Shown here: positions 26,049-34,877 of the stretch, one piece after another
Layout: each line of letters starts with the position of its first letter
Position numbering within the stretch: the stretch's first letter is position 1
NCBI RefSeq assembly: GCF_015560805.1
Contig: NZ_JADMSO010000004.1
Coordinates: 172,656 to 236,655, forward strand
Length of the DNA: 64,000 bases
Source of the DNA: Mediterraneibacter glycyrrhizinilyticus
GTDB lineage: Bacteria; Bacillota; Clostridia; Lachnospirales; Lachnospiraceae
Reading direction: 5' to 3'
The notes under the pieces: model-generated
Databases searched by the model: none
Seen by the model: only the letters and a program-made list of their open reading frames with translations
Told to the model about the DNA's origin: nothing
Made by a program: the position numbers and the translations under genes

Positions 26049-27330
26049 TGATTTCGTTCCTTTCAATTTCCAGTATTTCCGTATCCGCTGCCCTTGTGAT
26101 CTGCTGATTCAGATACAAAGTTCCTTTGGCAGCGGCCAAATTTTCGTCCACATGTATTTTAACATCATTTCCGGAAATTTGAATACCTTTTTCCTTTAAA
26201 TCTTCAGAAAAATGCTGAAAATGAAGCGATAAGATCTCCTGCACTTCCTTTTTCGTATATAAAGCCTTCTTTTCCGTATAAGATCTGATGTGGATTTTCC
26301 CATAAAAAACCGGGAGATAAAAGTTCTCGCCCAATTTAACTTGTTGTTCTGATGTATAGGTTTCCCACTTTTTATAAGAATGCCTCTCACTGCCGAATAA
26401 AATTTTCCCAAACGTCTTTTTCCCAAACGGGACTTTCAGATAAACAAGATCCCGCGTTCTTTTCGGATCATAGATTTTTTTCAAATAACTTCGGGAAATG
26501 GTATCTTCGTATTCCATCTGTGTATCCGCATAAATATCGGCATCGGCCTGTTCATACTGATATCCGGTCACTTCTTTCGCGTCGTTTAATATTTCCACAC
26601 GACCGGTGACGAGGATCTGCCCTTCTTCTACGGTATCGCCCACATGCACAAGAGGCGTCCCGATCCGGGTGATCATCGAGGTGATAACGCCGTTTGCCGA
26701 TGCGACCAGATCGGTTCCGGCTGCGGAAACAGTTTCCGCAGCATCTGTGAGCGGCTGATTTTCCGTCTCTTTTGGATTCCCCTGCAAAAAAGTGTCTTCG
26801 TTTTCTTTGATCTGGATCCTGAGACGGCTTCCGTCAATGGATGCGGACACCCAGATGATATCGTCATACTGCTGACGGATATCTTTTACGATCTGAGTAC
26901 AGTCTATGTTCTTTTTTGGCATTCCGGGCGTAATATTTTTCGTCTCCAGAAATTCCAGAAGTGTCTCCTCGGTCCACTTTTCATTCCCCTCAAAATGGAT
27001 GTCCCAGATATAGCCGGAATAAAAAAACAACAGTGCGGTGCATAGAAGCGCGCCTGCGGCAAATGCCGCGCGATACCTGTTCTGATGAAGAAAAAACGGA
27101 AGTCCGTATCGTTTGATGAGCAGCACTTTCGTATGTGTCTTACGGACGATCGGCCTGATCCTGCGAAATCCTTTTAAAGTCATATACATCTCATACGAAT
27201 TCTGTCTGGATACCAGTCCCCATACGTCGATCTGCCGGTAACTGCAGAGATTTAAAAAACGCTCCGCAGAATATCCCTCCACCCTCACCTTTACATATCC
27301 GCCGAACAAACGGATCATTTTCTGTATCAA
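26023..27330 (-). CDS. yqfD: Sporulation protein YqfD
   Basis: 435 residues. A TTG at 27330 is preferred because AAGGAG lies 7 bases upstream; an ATG two codons earlier is too close to that site and an ATG four codons later too far. The start IQKMIRLFGGYVKVRVEGYSAERFLNLC is the conserved N-terminus. One membrane span follows (about 90-110), then a large extracytoplasmic part containing GNEKWTEETLLEFLE, which is POTRA-like. YqfD is a membrane protein of sporulating Firmicutes made in the mother cell; its exact job is unknown. It follows yqfC by 32 bp. Confidence 0.9.
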   Translation of the reverse strand: MIQKMIRLFGGYVKVRVEGYSAERFLNLCSYRQIDVWGLVSRQNSYEMYMTLKGFRRIRPIVRKTHTKVLLIKRYGLPFFLHQNRYRAAFAAGALLCTALLFFYSGYIWDIHFEGNEKWTEETLLEFLETKNITPGMPKKNIDCTQIVKDIRQQYDDIIWVSASIDGSRLRIQIKENEDTFLQGNPKETENQPLTDAAETVSAAGTDLVASANGVITSMITRIGTPLVHVGDTVEEGQILVTGRVEILNDAKEVTGYQYEQADADIYADTQMEYEDTISRSYLKKIYDPKRTRDLVYLKVPFGKKTFGKILFGSERHSYKKWETYTSEQQVKLGENFYLPVFYGKIHIRSYTEKKALYTKKEVQEILSLHFQHFSEDLKEKGIQISGNDVKIHVDENLAAAKGTLYLNQQITRAADTEILEIERNEINESIGTDD

Positions 27331-27362
27331 AAGCATTCTCCTTATCGCTGGATTTTTTCATA

Positions 27363-27659
27363 TCAACCGCAAAATTCCAGAGAACTGATCTTCCCCGTAA
27401 TTTTCATCTCATCATTGGTATAATATTCGATCTGAAGTTGTTTCCCTGACAAACGGATCTGCTTTCCTTTTGTCTGCACCCGGATCAACGTATCCGTATA
27501 TTCTAAAATTCCCCGATAATTTTCTATGCAGACTTCAAAATTGCCGAGGATCGTCAGTACAGACGCGCCAAGCATAACATCTTTCGGCATGTTTGCCGCT
27601 GAAACGATCCGTTCTTTGATCGGTTCGTGATCTGTTTCATGCTTCATAAAAAATGCCAT
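27363..27659 (-). CDS. yqfC: Sporulation protein YqfC
   Basis: 98 residues from the ATG at 27659, which begins MAFFMKHETDHEPIKERIV. An ATG four codons later (27647) is equally plausible, and an upstream TTG at 27680 is within the promoter. The core NMPKDVMLGASVLTILGNFEVCIENYRGI is characteristic of YqfC, a small protein found only in spore formers. The sigma-E-like promoter 20-48 bases upstream and yqfD directly downstream both support the call. The ribosome site is weak (AAAGAG), which leaves the exact start open. Confidence 0.88.
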   Translation of the reverse strand: MAFFMKHETDHEPIKERIVSAANMPKDVMLGASVLTILGNFEVCIENYRGILEYTDTLIRVQTKGKQIRLSGKQLQIEYYTNDEMKITGKISSLEFCG

Positions 27660-27678
27660 ACACACACTCTTTATAAGC

Positions 27679-27707
27679 AATGTATGTATGGCACTTCTTT
27701 CCTATTC
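27679..27707 (-). promoter_or_regulatory. Predicted sigma-E promoter of yqfC
   Basis: On the minus strand GAATAGG (-35) is followed by 14 bases and CATACATT (-10). The -10 matches the Bacillus sigma-E consensus CATACANT fully, the spacing is the preferred 14, and the -35 keeps the ATA core. It lies just before yqfC, a mother-cell sporulation gene in Bacillus. The match is by eye only. Confidence 0.6.
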
Positions 27708-27737
27708 CTTTTTTGGCGGAACGGAATTATTTTAAGA

Positions 27738-28088
27738 TTATTTCAGAATCTTTAAATTATAAAGTTCTTTTTTCTGTCCGGTCGAAAAATGTTCTTCTCT
27801 CATCTCCTTTAATTTCCACTCTTTCATCTGCAGTCTGTTCTGTCTTACATCTACCACAGGATATCTGGAGCCCTCTTCCTTTCGCCGGTTCTTTCCAAAG
27901 GATTCCAGAGCCATGATCCCATATCCGGCTCCGATCTCCAATTTTAGAGCTGCATAGCGGAAGAGATACCAGATCTTGTGGAAAACGTAATCTCTGCTGT
28001 CCACTCTTCCACGCATATACCACACAAAACCGACTGTCAGGATCAGAAGAAGCATCACCGTCAATAAAATCATCGTATTCTCTAACAT
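27738..28088 (-). CDS. Small single-span membrane protein of unknown function
   Basis: 116 residues from the ATG at 28088, with AAAGGGG about 8 bases upstream. There is one membrane span (about residues 7-24, ILLTVMLLLILTVGFVWYM), a basic linker (RGRVDSRDYVFHKIWYLFRYAALK) and a polar, charged tail (RRKEEGSRYPVVDVRQNRLQMKEWKLKEM). I do not recognise a family. It lies between carB and the yqfC cluster, with its own sigma-A promoter upstream. A longer in-frame stretch to 28277 runs through the carB terminator and is not real. Composition is that of a genuine membrane gene. Confidence 0.6.
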   Translation of the reverse strand: MLENTMILLTVMLLLILTVGFVWYMRGRVDSRDYVFHKIWYLFRYAALKLEIGAGYGIMALESFGKNRRKEEGSRYPVVDVRQNRLQMKEWKLKEMREEHFSTGQKKELYNLKILK

Positions 28089-28131
28089 ATGCTCAGCCCC
28101 TTTCTTCAAAATGCTTTCTTCTATTTCTTTT

Positions 28132-28160
28132 ATAGTACTGCCGGCGCATGTAATAGTCAA
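28132..28160 (-). promoter_or_regulatory. Predicted sigma-A promoter of the small membrane gene
   Basis: TTGACT, 17 bases and TACTAT on the minus strand, about 45 bases before the start codon at 28088 and directly after the carB terminator. Five of six bases match the -35 consensus. Confidence 0.6.
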
Positions 28161-28195
28161 TCTTTTTATGATTTTTTTACAAATTATCTGAAATA

Positions 28196-28240
28196 TAAAA
28201 ACTTCCCCATATATGCGTCTGATACACATAATGGAGAAGT
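28196..28240 (-). terminator. Terminator after carB
   Basis: A stem pairing ACTTCTCCAT-ATGTG with CGCATATATGGGGAAGT (28201-28217 with 28224-28240, a few mismatches) is followed on the minus strand by TTTTTATATTT. It begins about 18 bases after the carB stop. Confidence 0.7.
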
Positions 28241-28257
28241 TTTTATAAATCTGTTTT

Positions 28258-31200
28258 TTATTTGTGTTTGATCTCACTGTGCAGTTCCTGAAGTGATTTT
28301 ACTTCGCTGCTTCCATGCTCTTTTACAGTAAGGATTCCTTTTACTGCCGCTTTTGCCGCCGCCATTGTCGTTACATACGGCACTTTCTTTTTGATCGCTG
28401 CTTTTCTCAAATAGCTGTCGTCGTTTTTGCTTTCTTTTCCGGATGGCGTGTTCACAATGATGTCGATCTTTTCATTTGTGATCAGATCCAGCATGTTCGG
28501 TCTGCCCTCCTGCAGTTTATTGATCTTTTCTGCTTCGATGTTATTTGCATGAAGCAGTTCACATGTATGCTTGGATGCGATGATCTTGAATCCGGCGCGT
28601 ACAAAATCCTGTGCAACTTCCACAACTTCCGGTTTGTCGCGGTTGCTTACGGAAATCAATACGGTACCGTCCAGCGGAAGCTTCGTCTGGGTTGCCTCCT
28701 GCGCTTTGTAGAACGCTTCTCCAAAGGAGCGGGACAGTCCGAGTACCTCTCCGGTAGAACGCATTTCCGGTCCTAAGAGCGGGTCTACTTCCTGGAACAT
28801 ATTGAACGGGAATACGGATTCTTTTACTCCGTAGTACGGAATATCCTGTTCTTTCAGTTCCGGAACCGGAGACGGTTTTCCTGTCAGTTCGGATGTGACA
28901 ATATCGATCGCAAGCGGTACCATGCGGATGTTGCATACCTTGGATACAAGCGGCACGGTACGGGATGCTCTCGGGTTTGCCTCCAGCACGAATACTTTTC
29001 CGTTTTCGATCGCATACTGCATGTTCATCAGACCTTTGACATGCATCTCTTCCGCAATCTTTCTCGTATATTCTTTGATCGTCTTTACATTTTCCTCGGA
29101 AATATGTTTGGACGGGATGATACATGCCGAGTCGCCGGAATGTACGCCGGCAAGTTCGATATGTTCCATTACCGCCGGTACGAATGCATGGGTTCCGTCG
29201 CTGATTGCGTCTGCCTCACATTCTGTCGCATGTCCGAGGAATCGGTCGATCAGGATCGGACGATCCGGCGTCACGCCGACTGCCGCATTCATGTATCCGA
29301 CCATACTTTCTGCATCGTATACAACTTCCATTCCGCGACCACCCAATACATAAGACGGACGTACCATAACCGGATAGCCGATCTTTTCCGCGATCGCAAG
29401 CGCGTCATCTACGGTAACTGCCATTCCGGATTCCGGCATCGGGATCTCCAGTTTTTCCATCATCGCACGGAACAGATCGCGGTCTTCCGCCAGATCGATC
29501 ACGGACGGAGCGGTTCCTAAAATCTTCACGCCGTTCTTTTCCAGATCAGCCGCCAGATTCAGCGGTGTCTGACCACCAAACTGTGCGATCACACCGACCG
29601 GTTTCTCTTTCTTATAAATGCTCAATACGTCTTCCAAAGTCAACGGCTCGAAATACAGTTTGTCAGATGTATCGTAGTCGGTAGACACCGTTTCCGGATT
29701 ACAGTTGACGATGATCGTCTCAAATCCGAGTTTCTTCAATGCCAGTGATGCATGCACACAGCAGTAATCAAATTCGATTCCCTGTCCGATACGGTTCGGT
29801 CCGCCGCCTAAGATCATGATCTTAGGTTTTTCCGTGCTGACCGGATTTTTATCTTCTCCGTTGTATGTGGAGTAATAGTATGCGCTGTCCGGAGTAGCGC
29901 TTACATGTACGCCCTCCCATGCCTCTTCTACGCCAAGGCTGATGCGATGATTGCGGATCTCTTCTTCGCTGATCTCCAGGATCTGGCTTAAGTACTTATC
30001 GGAGAATCCGTCTTTCTTTGCCTGGATCAACGCTTCATCCGACGGAAGATGTCCTTTGCTGCGGATCAGAGCTTCTTCCTCTTCCACCAGTTCTTTCATC
30101 TGTTCGATAAAGTAATGTTTTACGCTGGTCAGCTCATGGATTTCCTCCACAGTGGCACCTTTGCGAAGCGCTTCATACATAATGAAATGACGTTCGCTGG
30201 ATGCGGTGATCAGCATTTTCAACAGTTCCTCTTTGGATTTCTGATCGAAATCTTTTGCATGTCCGAGACCGTAGCGTCCGGTCTCCAGACTGCGGATCGC
30301 TTTCTGGAACGCTTCTTTGTAGTTCTTTCCGATGCTCATAACCTCGCCGACTGCACGCATCTGTGTTCCGAGCTTGTCTTCCACGCCTTTGAATTTCTCA
30401 AATGCCCAGCGCGCAAATTTGATCACTACATAGTCGCCGTCCGGAACGTATTTGTCCAGTGTTCCGTATTTGCCGCACGGAATATCTTTCAAGGTCAGCC
30501 CCGTTGCAAGCATTGCGGATACAAGCGCGATCGGGAATCCGGTCGCTTTGGATGCCAGTGCGGAAGAACGGGATGTTCTCGGGTTGATCTCGATGACGAT
30601 ATCACGGTCTGTCTTCGGATCATGTGCCCATTGTACGTTTGTTCCGCCGATCACCTGGATCGCTTCCACAATCTTGTAGGATTTCTCCTGAAGACGTTTC
30701 TGTACGTCCTCAGAGATCGTCAGCATCGGTGCGGAACAGAACGAATCTCCGGTATGTACACCGAGCGGATCGATGTTCTCGATGAAGCAGACTGTGATCA
30801 TATTGTTGTCCGCATCACGCACAACTTCCAGCTCCAGCTCTTCCCAGCCGAGAATGGATTCTTCTACAAGCACCTGTCCTACCAGACTTGCCTGAAGTCC
30901 ACGGGCGCAGACTGTTTTCAGTTCTTCTACGTTGTATACGAGACCGCCGCCTGCACCGCCCATCGTATATGCCGGACGCAGTACGACCGGATAACCAAGT
31001 TTGTCTGCGATCGCAAGCGCCTCGTCTACGGAATATGCCACTTCACTTCTTGCCATCTCGATTCCGAGACTGTCCATCGTATGCTTGAATTCGATACGGT
31101 CCTCTCCACGCTCGATCGCGTCAACCTGTACGCCGATCACCTGTACGTTATATTTGTCCAGCACGCCTGCTTTCGCCAGTTCTGAACATAAATTAAGACC

Positions 31201-31482
31201 GGACTGTCCACCGAGATTCGGTAACAATGCATCTGGTCTTTCTTTTGCGATGATCTGCTCGATCCGCTCCACATTCAGTGGTTCAATATATGTAACATCT
31301 GCAATTTCCGGGTCTGTCATAATGGTCGCCGGGTTGGAATTCACCAATACGATCTCATAACCGAGATTTCTCAATGCTTTACAAGCCTGTGTTCCTGAAT
31401 AGTCAAATTCACAAGCCTGACCGATAATGATCGGACCGGAACCAATAATCAAAACCTTGTGGATATCATTTCTCTTTGCCAT
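28258..31482 (-). CDS. carB: Carbamoyl-phosphate synthase large subunit
   Basis: 1074 residues, full length. Two homologous ATP-grasp halves are clear: the first starts HKVLIIGSGPIIIGQACEFDYSG, the second KPKIMILGGGPNRIGQGIEFDYCC (about residue 555). The terminal MGS-like allosteric domain (DFVRAGFKIIASKHTCELLHANNIE, near 950) carries control by nucleotides. It makes carbamoyl phosphate from bicarbonate, ammonia (from the small subunit) and two ATP for pyrimidines and arginine. carA is not next to it, so the small subunit is outside the window. The gene has its own promoter, which overlaps the helD terminator. AGGAGG is 8 bases before the ATG. Confidence 0.97.
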   Translation of the reverse strand: MAKRNDIHKVLIIGSGPIIIGQACEFDYSGTQACKALRNLGYEIVLVNSNPATIMTDPEIADVTYIEPLNVERIEQIIAKERPDALLPNLGGQSGLNLCSELAKAGVLDKYNVQVIGVQVDAIERGEDRIEFKHTMDSLGIEMARSEVAYSVDEALAIADKLGYPVVLRPAYTMGGAGGGLVYNVEELKTVCARGLQASLVGQVLVEESILGWEELELEVVRDADNNMITVCFIENIDPLGVHTGDSFCSAPMLTISEDVQKRLQEKSYKIVEAIQVIGGTNVQWAHDPKTDRDIVIEINPRTSRSSALASKATGFPIALVSAMLATGLTLKDIPCGKYGTLDKYVPDGDYVVIKFARWAFEKFKGVEDKLGTQMRAVGEVMSIGKNYKEAFQKAIRSLETGRYGLGHAKDFDQKSKEELLKMLITASSERHFIMYEALRKGATVEEIHELTSVKHYFIEQMKELVEEEEALIRSKGHLPSDEALIQAKKDGFSDKYLSQILEISEEEIRNHRISLGVEEAWEGVHVSATPDSAYYYSTYNGEDKNPVSTEKPKIMILGGGPNRIGQGIEFDYCCVHASLALKKLGFETIIVNCNPETVSTDYDTSDKLYFEPLTLEDVLSIYKKEKPVGVIAQFGGQTPLNLAADLEKNGVKILGTAPSVIDLAEDRDLFRAMMEKLEIPMPESGMAVTVDDALAIAEKIGYPVMVRPSYVLGGRGMEVVYDAESMVGYMNAAVGVTPDRPILIDRFLGHATECEADAISDGTHAFVPAVMEHIELAGVHSGDSACIIPSKHISEENVKTIKEYTRKIAEEMHVKGLMNMQYAIENGKVFVLEANPRASRTVPLVSKVCNIRMVPLAIDIVTSELTGKPSPVPELKEQDIPYYGVKESVFPFNMFQEVDPLLGPEMRSTGEVLGLSRSFGEAFYKAQEATQTKLPLDGTVLISVSNRDKPEVVEVAQDFVRAGFKIIASKHTCELLHANNIEAEKINKLQEGRPNMLDLITNEKIDIIVNTPSGKESKNDDSYLRKAAIKKKVPYVTTMAAAKAAVKGILTVKEHGSSEVKSLQELHSEIKHK

Positions 31483-31538
31483 CTGTCTTCCTCCTGTGTT
31501 ACTACGAAATTATGCATTCCGCATTTTTCTTCCACACG

Positions 31539-31567
31539 ATTATACATGAAAAAAGATGGACAGGCAA
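31539..31567 (-). promoter_or_regulatory. Predicted sigma-A promoter of carB
   Basis: TTGCCT, 17 bases and TATAAT on the minus strand, about 55 bases before carB. The -35 falls in the loop of the helD terminator hairpin and the spacer covers its T run, so the two signals share the same bases. Confidence 0.65.
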
Positions 31568-31586
31568 TGCCAAAATCCATCTTTCC
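31549..31586 (-). terminator. Rho-independent terminator of the helD operon
   Basis: AAAGATGGA and its complement TCCATCTTT (31576-31584 paired with 31552-31560) with a 15-base loop, followed on the minus strand by a T run (TTTTTTC). It lies about 34 bases after the helD stop. Confidence 0.8.
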
Positions 31587-31619
31587 TACAAACTCTTTTT
31601 CAAGGAATCTAAAAATTTT

Positions 31620-33662
31620 TTAGATTTTTTCTTCACTGATCCGCACCATAACGAGCTCGTGGAGCGCACGTGTTGCACAGATATAATCCGCCTGACGATA
31701 GATCCCGCCGTCTTCCATTCCGCGGACTGCATAGACCTTATCGAACTCCAGTCCCTTTGCCAGATAGAATGTTGTCACTGTGATCCCTGTCTGGAACGCC
31801 GAACTGTCCCGATCGATATACGAGGGTTCCAGATCTCGTTTTCTTAGCAGCATATCGATATTTTGCGCCTGTTCTTCCGTCCGTGTCAGAACTGCGATCG
31901 TCTCATATTTCTCCAGATCATGTTCTGCGTAATGTGCGACCAGATCGGCGGCTTCTTCCATTTTGGAAAAAGAAATCTCTTCCACCGCAGATCCGTGACG
32001 CTCCAGTAATTCCGGTTCCCGGATCCCGATCAATGCTCCGGCATATCTTCCGATCTCCGCAGTATTACGATAACTTTTCTTCAATTCGATCTTTTTGATG
32101 TCACGCCCGAAGATCTTCGGAAGAAATTTCCAGACGTCCTGTTGTTTTTCTTCCATTGTCTGCGCGCGGTCTCCTAAAATCGTCATCCGACAGGAAAACA
32201 GATACGAAAGGATCGTATACTGCAGATAAGAATAATCCTGCATCTCATCGATCACAAGATGCTTGATCTTCTGCTGCTTTGCCCGTCCGGTAAGCCGGTA
32301 TTTTAAGTACAGCATCGGGAAAACATCCTCGTATTCTATGATCCGTTTTTCCGGTGGAACATCCGGCAAGGCAGGATATCCGAGCCGTTCCATAAAGTCA
32401 CTGTAAATCCGGTAAATATCCCGGGTCACATACATCCGGTCGAATTGTTCTTTTAAGGAGAACTGATCCTCTTCCGATATGGAGCGGTCGCGCAATGTCT
32501 CATATTCATCGACCACATATTCCATCACTGCATCCATTCGCATAAGCAGCGGCGTGTCCTGAAATTTGTAATAAAACAACTCCACGATCTCATGCTCGGA
32601 TTTCTGCCAGTTTCGCAGTGAAACACCACGGATCTCCATCAATTCTTCTTCCAGTTCGACAAGATACCCCTCTGTCTCCGCAATATAAGAAGCGGACTGT
32701 TTCCACTCATAACGTTCTCTGCCGCAGGCATCCAACTGTTTTAGCTGCCGTTCCAGATGATGATAGCGGTCTTCGCAATCCGCAGCCGTATCCTGCAGTT
32801 CCCGGTATGCAAACAGATCAAAGCTCATCTCCCGGATATTTTCCTCGCCCAGTTCCGGCAGAATATGAGAAATATAATCAGAAAACACACCATTTGGAGA
32901 CAGGATCAGAATATTGGAAGAATTAAGATGTTTCCGGTCATGATACAAAAGATAGGCGATCCGATGCAGGGCGACCGACGTTTTTCCGCTTCCGGCGCTT
33001 CCCTGTACGACAAGGATCTTATCTTTTGTATTCCGAATGATCGAATTTTGTTCCCGCTGGATCGTCTGCACGATATTTTTGAGTCGGACGTCTCCGTTTT
33101 CTCCCAGTTCCCGTTTTAAGATCTCATCATCGATCTTCATGTCACTTTCAAATGCATAAACCATCTTCCCATGTTTGACTTTATACTGCCATTTCGACTT
33201 GATCAGACCATCCATCTGCCCCGCCGGCGCAAGATAGGAAGCAGGACCTCCGTCATAATCGTAAAACAAACTGGAGACCGGTGCGCGCCAGTCGTAAATA
33301 AGCGGTACGCTTCCGGTCTTTTCAGCAAAATTCCCGATTCCGATATAGAAGATCTCCGCGTCGTCGTCCCCGTCATACTGAAAATCTACCCGACCAAAAA
33401 AAGGAGATTCCAGCATCCGCTGAAACCGCCGATATAAAAGCCTTGCCTCTCGATTCGCATTTTCCTGTTGGAGAAGCGCCTGCCGGTTGTCGAAATCTTC
33501 ATATCCGTACTGATCCATCTCCGTATAATTTTCCCAGTAATAATCATGCATATTCTCGATTTCTTTTTGTCCCGCCGCAAGCGTCTCTTCTGTCTGTGCG
33601 ATCCGTTCTTTGATCTTTTCCGTTACTTCCTGTAAAAAAATGCTGCCGTCTTCCATCCTCAT
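31620..33662 (-). CDS. helD: UvrD-like motor ATPase, HelD type
   Basis: 680 residues. The N-terminus is a long helical arm (about 1-70: EVTEKIKERIAQTEETLAAG...). The Walker A GSAGSGKTSVALHRIAYLLY is near 220, and VIDEMQDYSYLQY (near 475) is motif II. TKGLEF-like AKGLEFDKVYAVRG (near 640) is motif V. This layout fits HelD, an SF1-related ATPase that in Gram-positive bacteria binds RNA polymerase and frees it from DNA after termination. It overlaps the AlkD-like gene stop by 4 bp. A DNA helicase IV name would also fit, but the coiled N-terminal arm favours HelD. Confidence 0.78.
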   Translation of the reverse strand: MRMEDGSIFLQEVTEKIKERIAQTEETLAAGQKEIENMHDYYWENYTEMDQYGYEDFDNRQALLQQENANREARLLYRRFQRMLESPFFGRVDFQYDGDDDAEIFYIGIGNFAEKTGSVPLIYDWRAPVSSLFYDYDGGPASYLAPAGQMDGLIKSKWQYKVKHGKMVYAFESDMKIDDEILKRELGENGDVRLKNIVQTIQREQNSIIRNTKDKILVVQGSAGSGKTSVALHRIAYLLYHDRKHLNSSNILILSPNGVFSDYISHILPELGEENIREMSFDLFAYRELQDTAADCEDRYHHLERQLKQLDACGRERYEWKQSASYIAETEGYLVELEEELMEIRGVSLRNWQKSEHEIVELFYYKFQDTPLLMRMDAVMEYVVDEYETLRDRSISEEDQFSLKEQFDRMYVTRDIYRIYSDFMERLGYPALPDVPPEKRIIEYEDVFPMLYLKYRLTGRAKQQKIKHLVIDEMQDYSYLQYTILSYLFSCRMTILGDRAQTMEEKQQDVWKFLPKIFGRDIKKIELKKSYRNTAEIGRYAGALIGIREPELLERHGSAVEEISFSKMEEAADLVAHYAEHDLEKYETIAVLTRTEEQAQNIDMLLRKRDLEPSYIDRDSSAFQTGITVTTFYLAKGLEFDKVYAVRGMEDGGIYRQADYICATRALHELVMVRISEEKI

Positions 33663-34372
33663 AATTGCTGTCCTTTTCGTTTCAGTTTGTTCAACTCTTC
33701 TTTTTCTTCTTTACTCACCCTGTAAGATTCCCGGATTTTTTGTATAGACTTATTATGTGTAAAATCGTCCATCTGATTCTCGCAAAGAAATGCTTTTGTC
33801 TGTTCCGGAAATTTGACATAACAAACCGAAACGAGCCATGCTGCCGCCATTTTCACATAATATCCCTCGTGATGGATCGTATTACAAAGATCCAGGATCT
33901 CACGGATATGTGCTTCCTCTACATAATGTGCCAAAAGTGCCACCAATAAAAAGCGCAGTTCAAATTCGGAAGAACTGTCTTTATACTTTCGTATATAAGA
34001 AAACCAGAACTCCGGTTCTTTCTGCATAAACTTGAATCCCATCGTACAACTGTCGCAGATCCCCCAGCTTTGGATCTTCGGTACAAATTCATCCAGATAG
34101 CGGACTCTTTCCTCCCGACCAAGCTTCGCATATCCGATCACAAGTCCCTGTATCATGAGTTCTTCATAAAAGCTTTCCGCTCCGATCGTCTCCGCCGCTT
34201 CGTTTAAATACACCCGGCAGTCCGTTTTCGCGATTTCTTTTGCGATTTTCCGAAGAAGCGGAAGACGCACACCCAATATATGTTTGACTCCCGGCAGCAG
34301 ATTTTCGTTGAACGCTTTATAATCATCCTCCGCCAGAGTTTGAAGTTGTTCTTTTACCTGTTCTGTTGTCAT
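33659..34372 (-). CDS. DNA alkylation repair (AlkD-like) HEAT-repeat protein
   Basis: 237 residues, all helical. The opening MTTEQVKEQLQTLAEDDYKAFNENLLPGVKHILGVRLPLLRKIAKE, WGICDSCTMGFKFMQ (about 112-126) and the HYVEEAHIREILDLCNTIHHEGYYVKMAAAWL region match the PF08713 family. AlkD proteins are glycosylases that remove bulky or cationic alkyl bases such as 7-methylguanine without base flipping. CDSC at about 115-118 is conserved around the active-site Trp-Asp in these proteins. Its stop overlaps helD by 4 bp. GGGAGAA precedes the ATG. Confidence 0.83.
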   Translation of the reverse strand: MTTEQVKEQLQTLAEDDYKAFNENLLPGVKHILGVRLPLLRKIAKEIAKTDCRVYLNEAAETIGAESFYEELMIQGLVIGYAKLGREERVRYLDEFVPKIQSWGICDSCTMGFKFMQKEPEFWFSYIRKYKDSSSEFELRFLLVALLAHYVEEAHIREILDLCNTIHHEGYYVKMAAAWLVSVCYVKFPEQTKAFLCENQMDDFTHNKSIQKIRESYRVSKEEKEELNKLKRKGQQL

Positions 34373-34436
34373 GTCATTTCTCCCGATTATTTTCTTCTCA
34401 CTGCTGTTTTTCGGAGATTTTCTGCTTTCCGAATTG

Positions 34437-34877
34437 CTATTTTCGGATTTCAGAAAACCGCTTCCATACGGAAAACAACGTTCCGACCAAAAAGATCGCC
34501 AGCGCGATCATCCCTGCGATTTCCAATGTCTGGATCAGATAATAAATGCTCTGCTTCGTAGCACCTGCCATTACATAATACACGATCCGGTACATTCCCG
34601 CTCCCGGAACGGTCGGCAGGATCCCCGGGATCAGAAAGATCGTGACCGGCGCCCGGAAAACCCTTGCGAATGTATGTGAGAATAATGCGATCACAAGCGC
34701 AGATAAAAAGGACGCCAATACCACATTGAGTCCGAGATCCATACTGAACAGATAGACGCCGCCTCCGACTGCACCGACACATCCCGCATGAAGCAGATAT
34801 TTCCGCGGACATTCCAGCAGGACGGCAAAACAGGCGATCGCCACAAAACTTCCGACGGTACCTAAAAGTAAATTCAA
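34437..34877 (-). CDS. ThrE-type threonine/serine exporter, C-terminal half (ThrE_2)
   Basis: 146 residues with about five membrane spans, beginning at a TTG (34877) with GGGAGG about 9 bases upstream; the start overlaps the stop of the first half as TTGA. The sequence SALVIALFSHTFARVFRAPVTIFLIPGILPTVPGAGMYRIV is the ThrE_2 signature with its conserved LIPGILPxVPG turn. Together with the next gene it would form a split threonine/serine exporter. An out-of-frame reading on the same strand (34450-34887) is a shadow. Confidence 0.85.
   Translation of the reverse strand: MNLLLGTVGSFVAIACFAVLLECPRKYLLHAGCVGAVGGGVYLFSMDLGLNVVLASFLSALVIALFSHTFARVFRAPVTIFLIPGILPTVPGAGMYRIVYYVMAGATKQSIYYLIQTLEIAGMIALAIFLVGTLFSVWKRFSEIRK

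Noticed and set aside
27650..27695. Inverted repeat GCCATACA/TGTATGGC as a regulatory hairpin
   Set aside because: It overlaps the sigma-E-like promoter and the yqfC start, so the repeat is better explained by those elements.
30049..31185. 378-codon open frame on the plus strand
   Set aside because: It lies antisense to carB, whose frame is complete and clearly conserved; the antisense protein is rich in Cys, His and Phe, the usual shadow composition.
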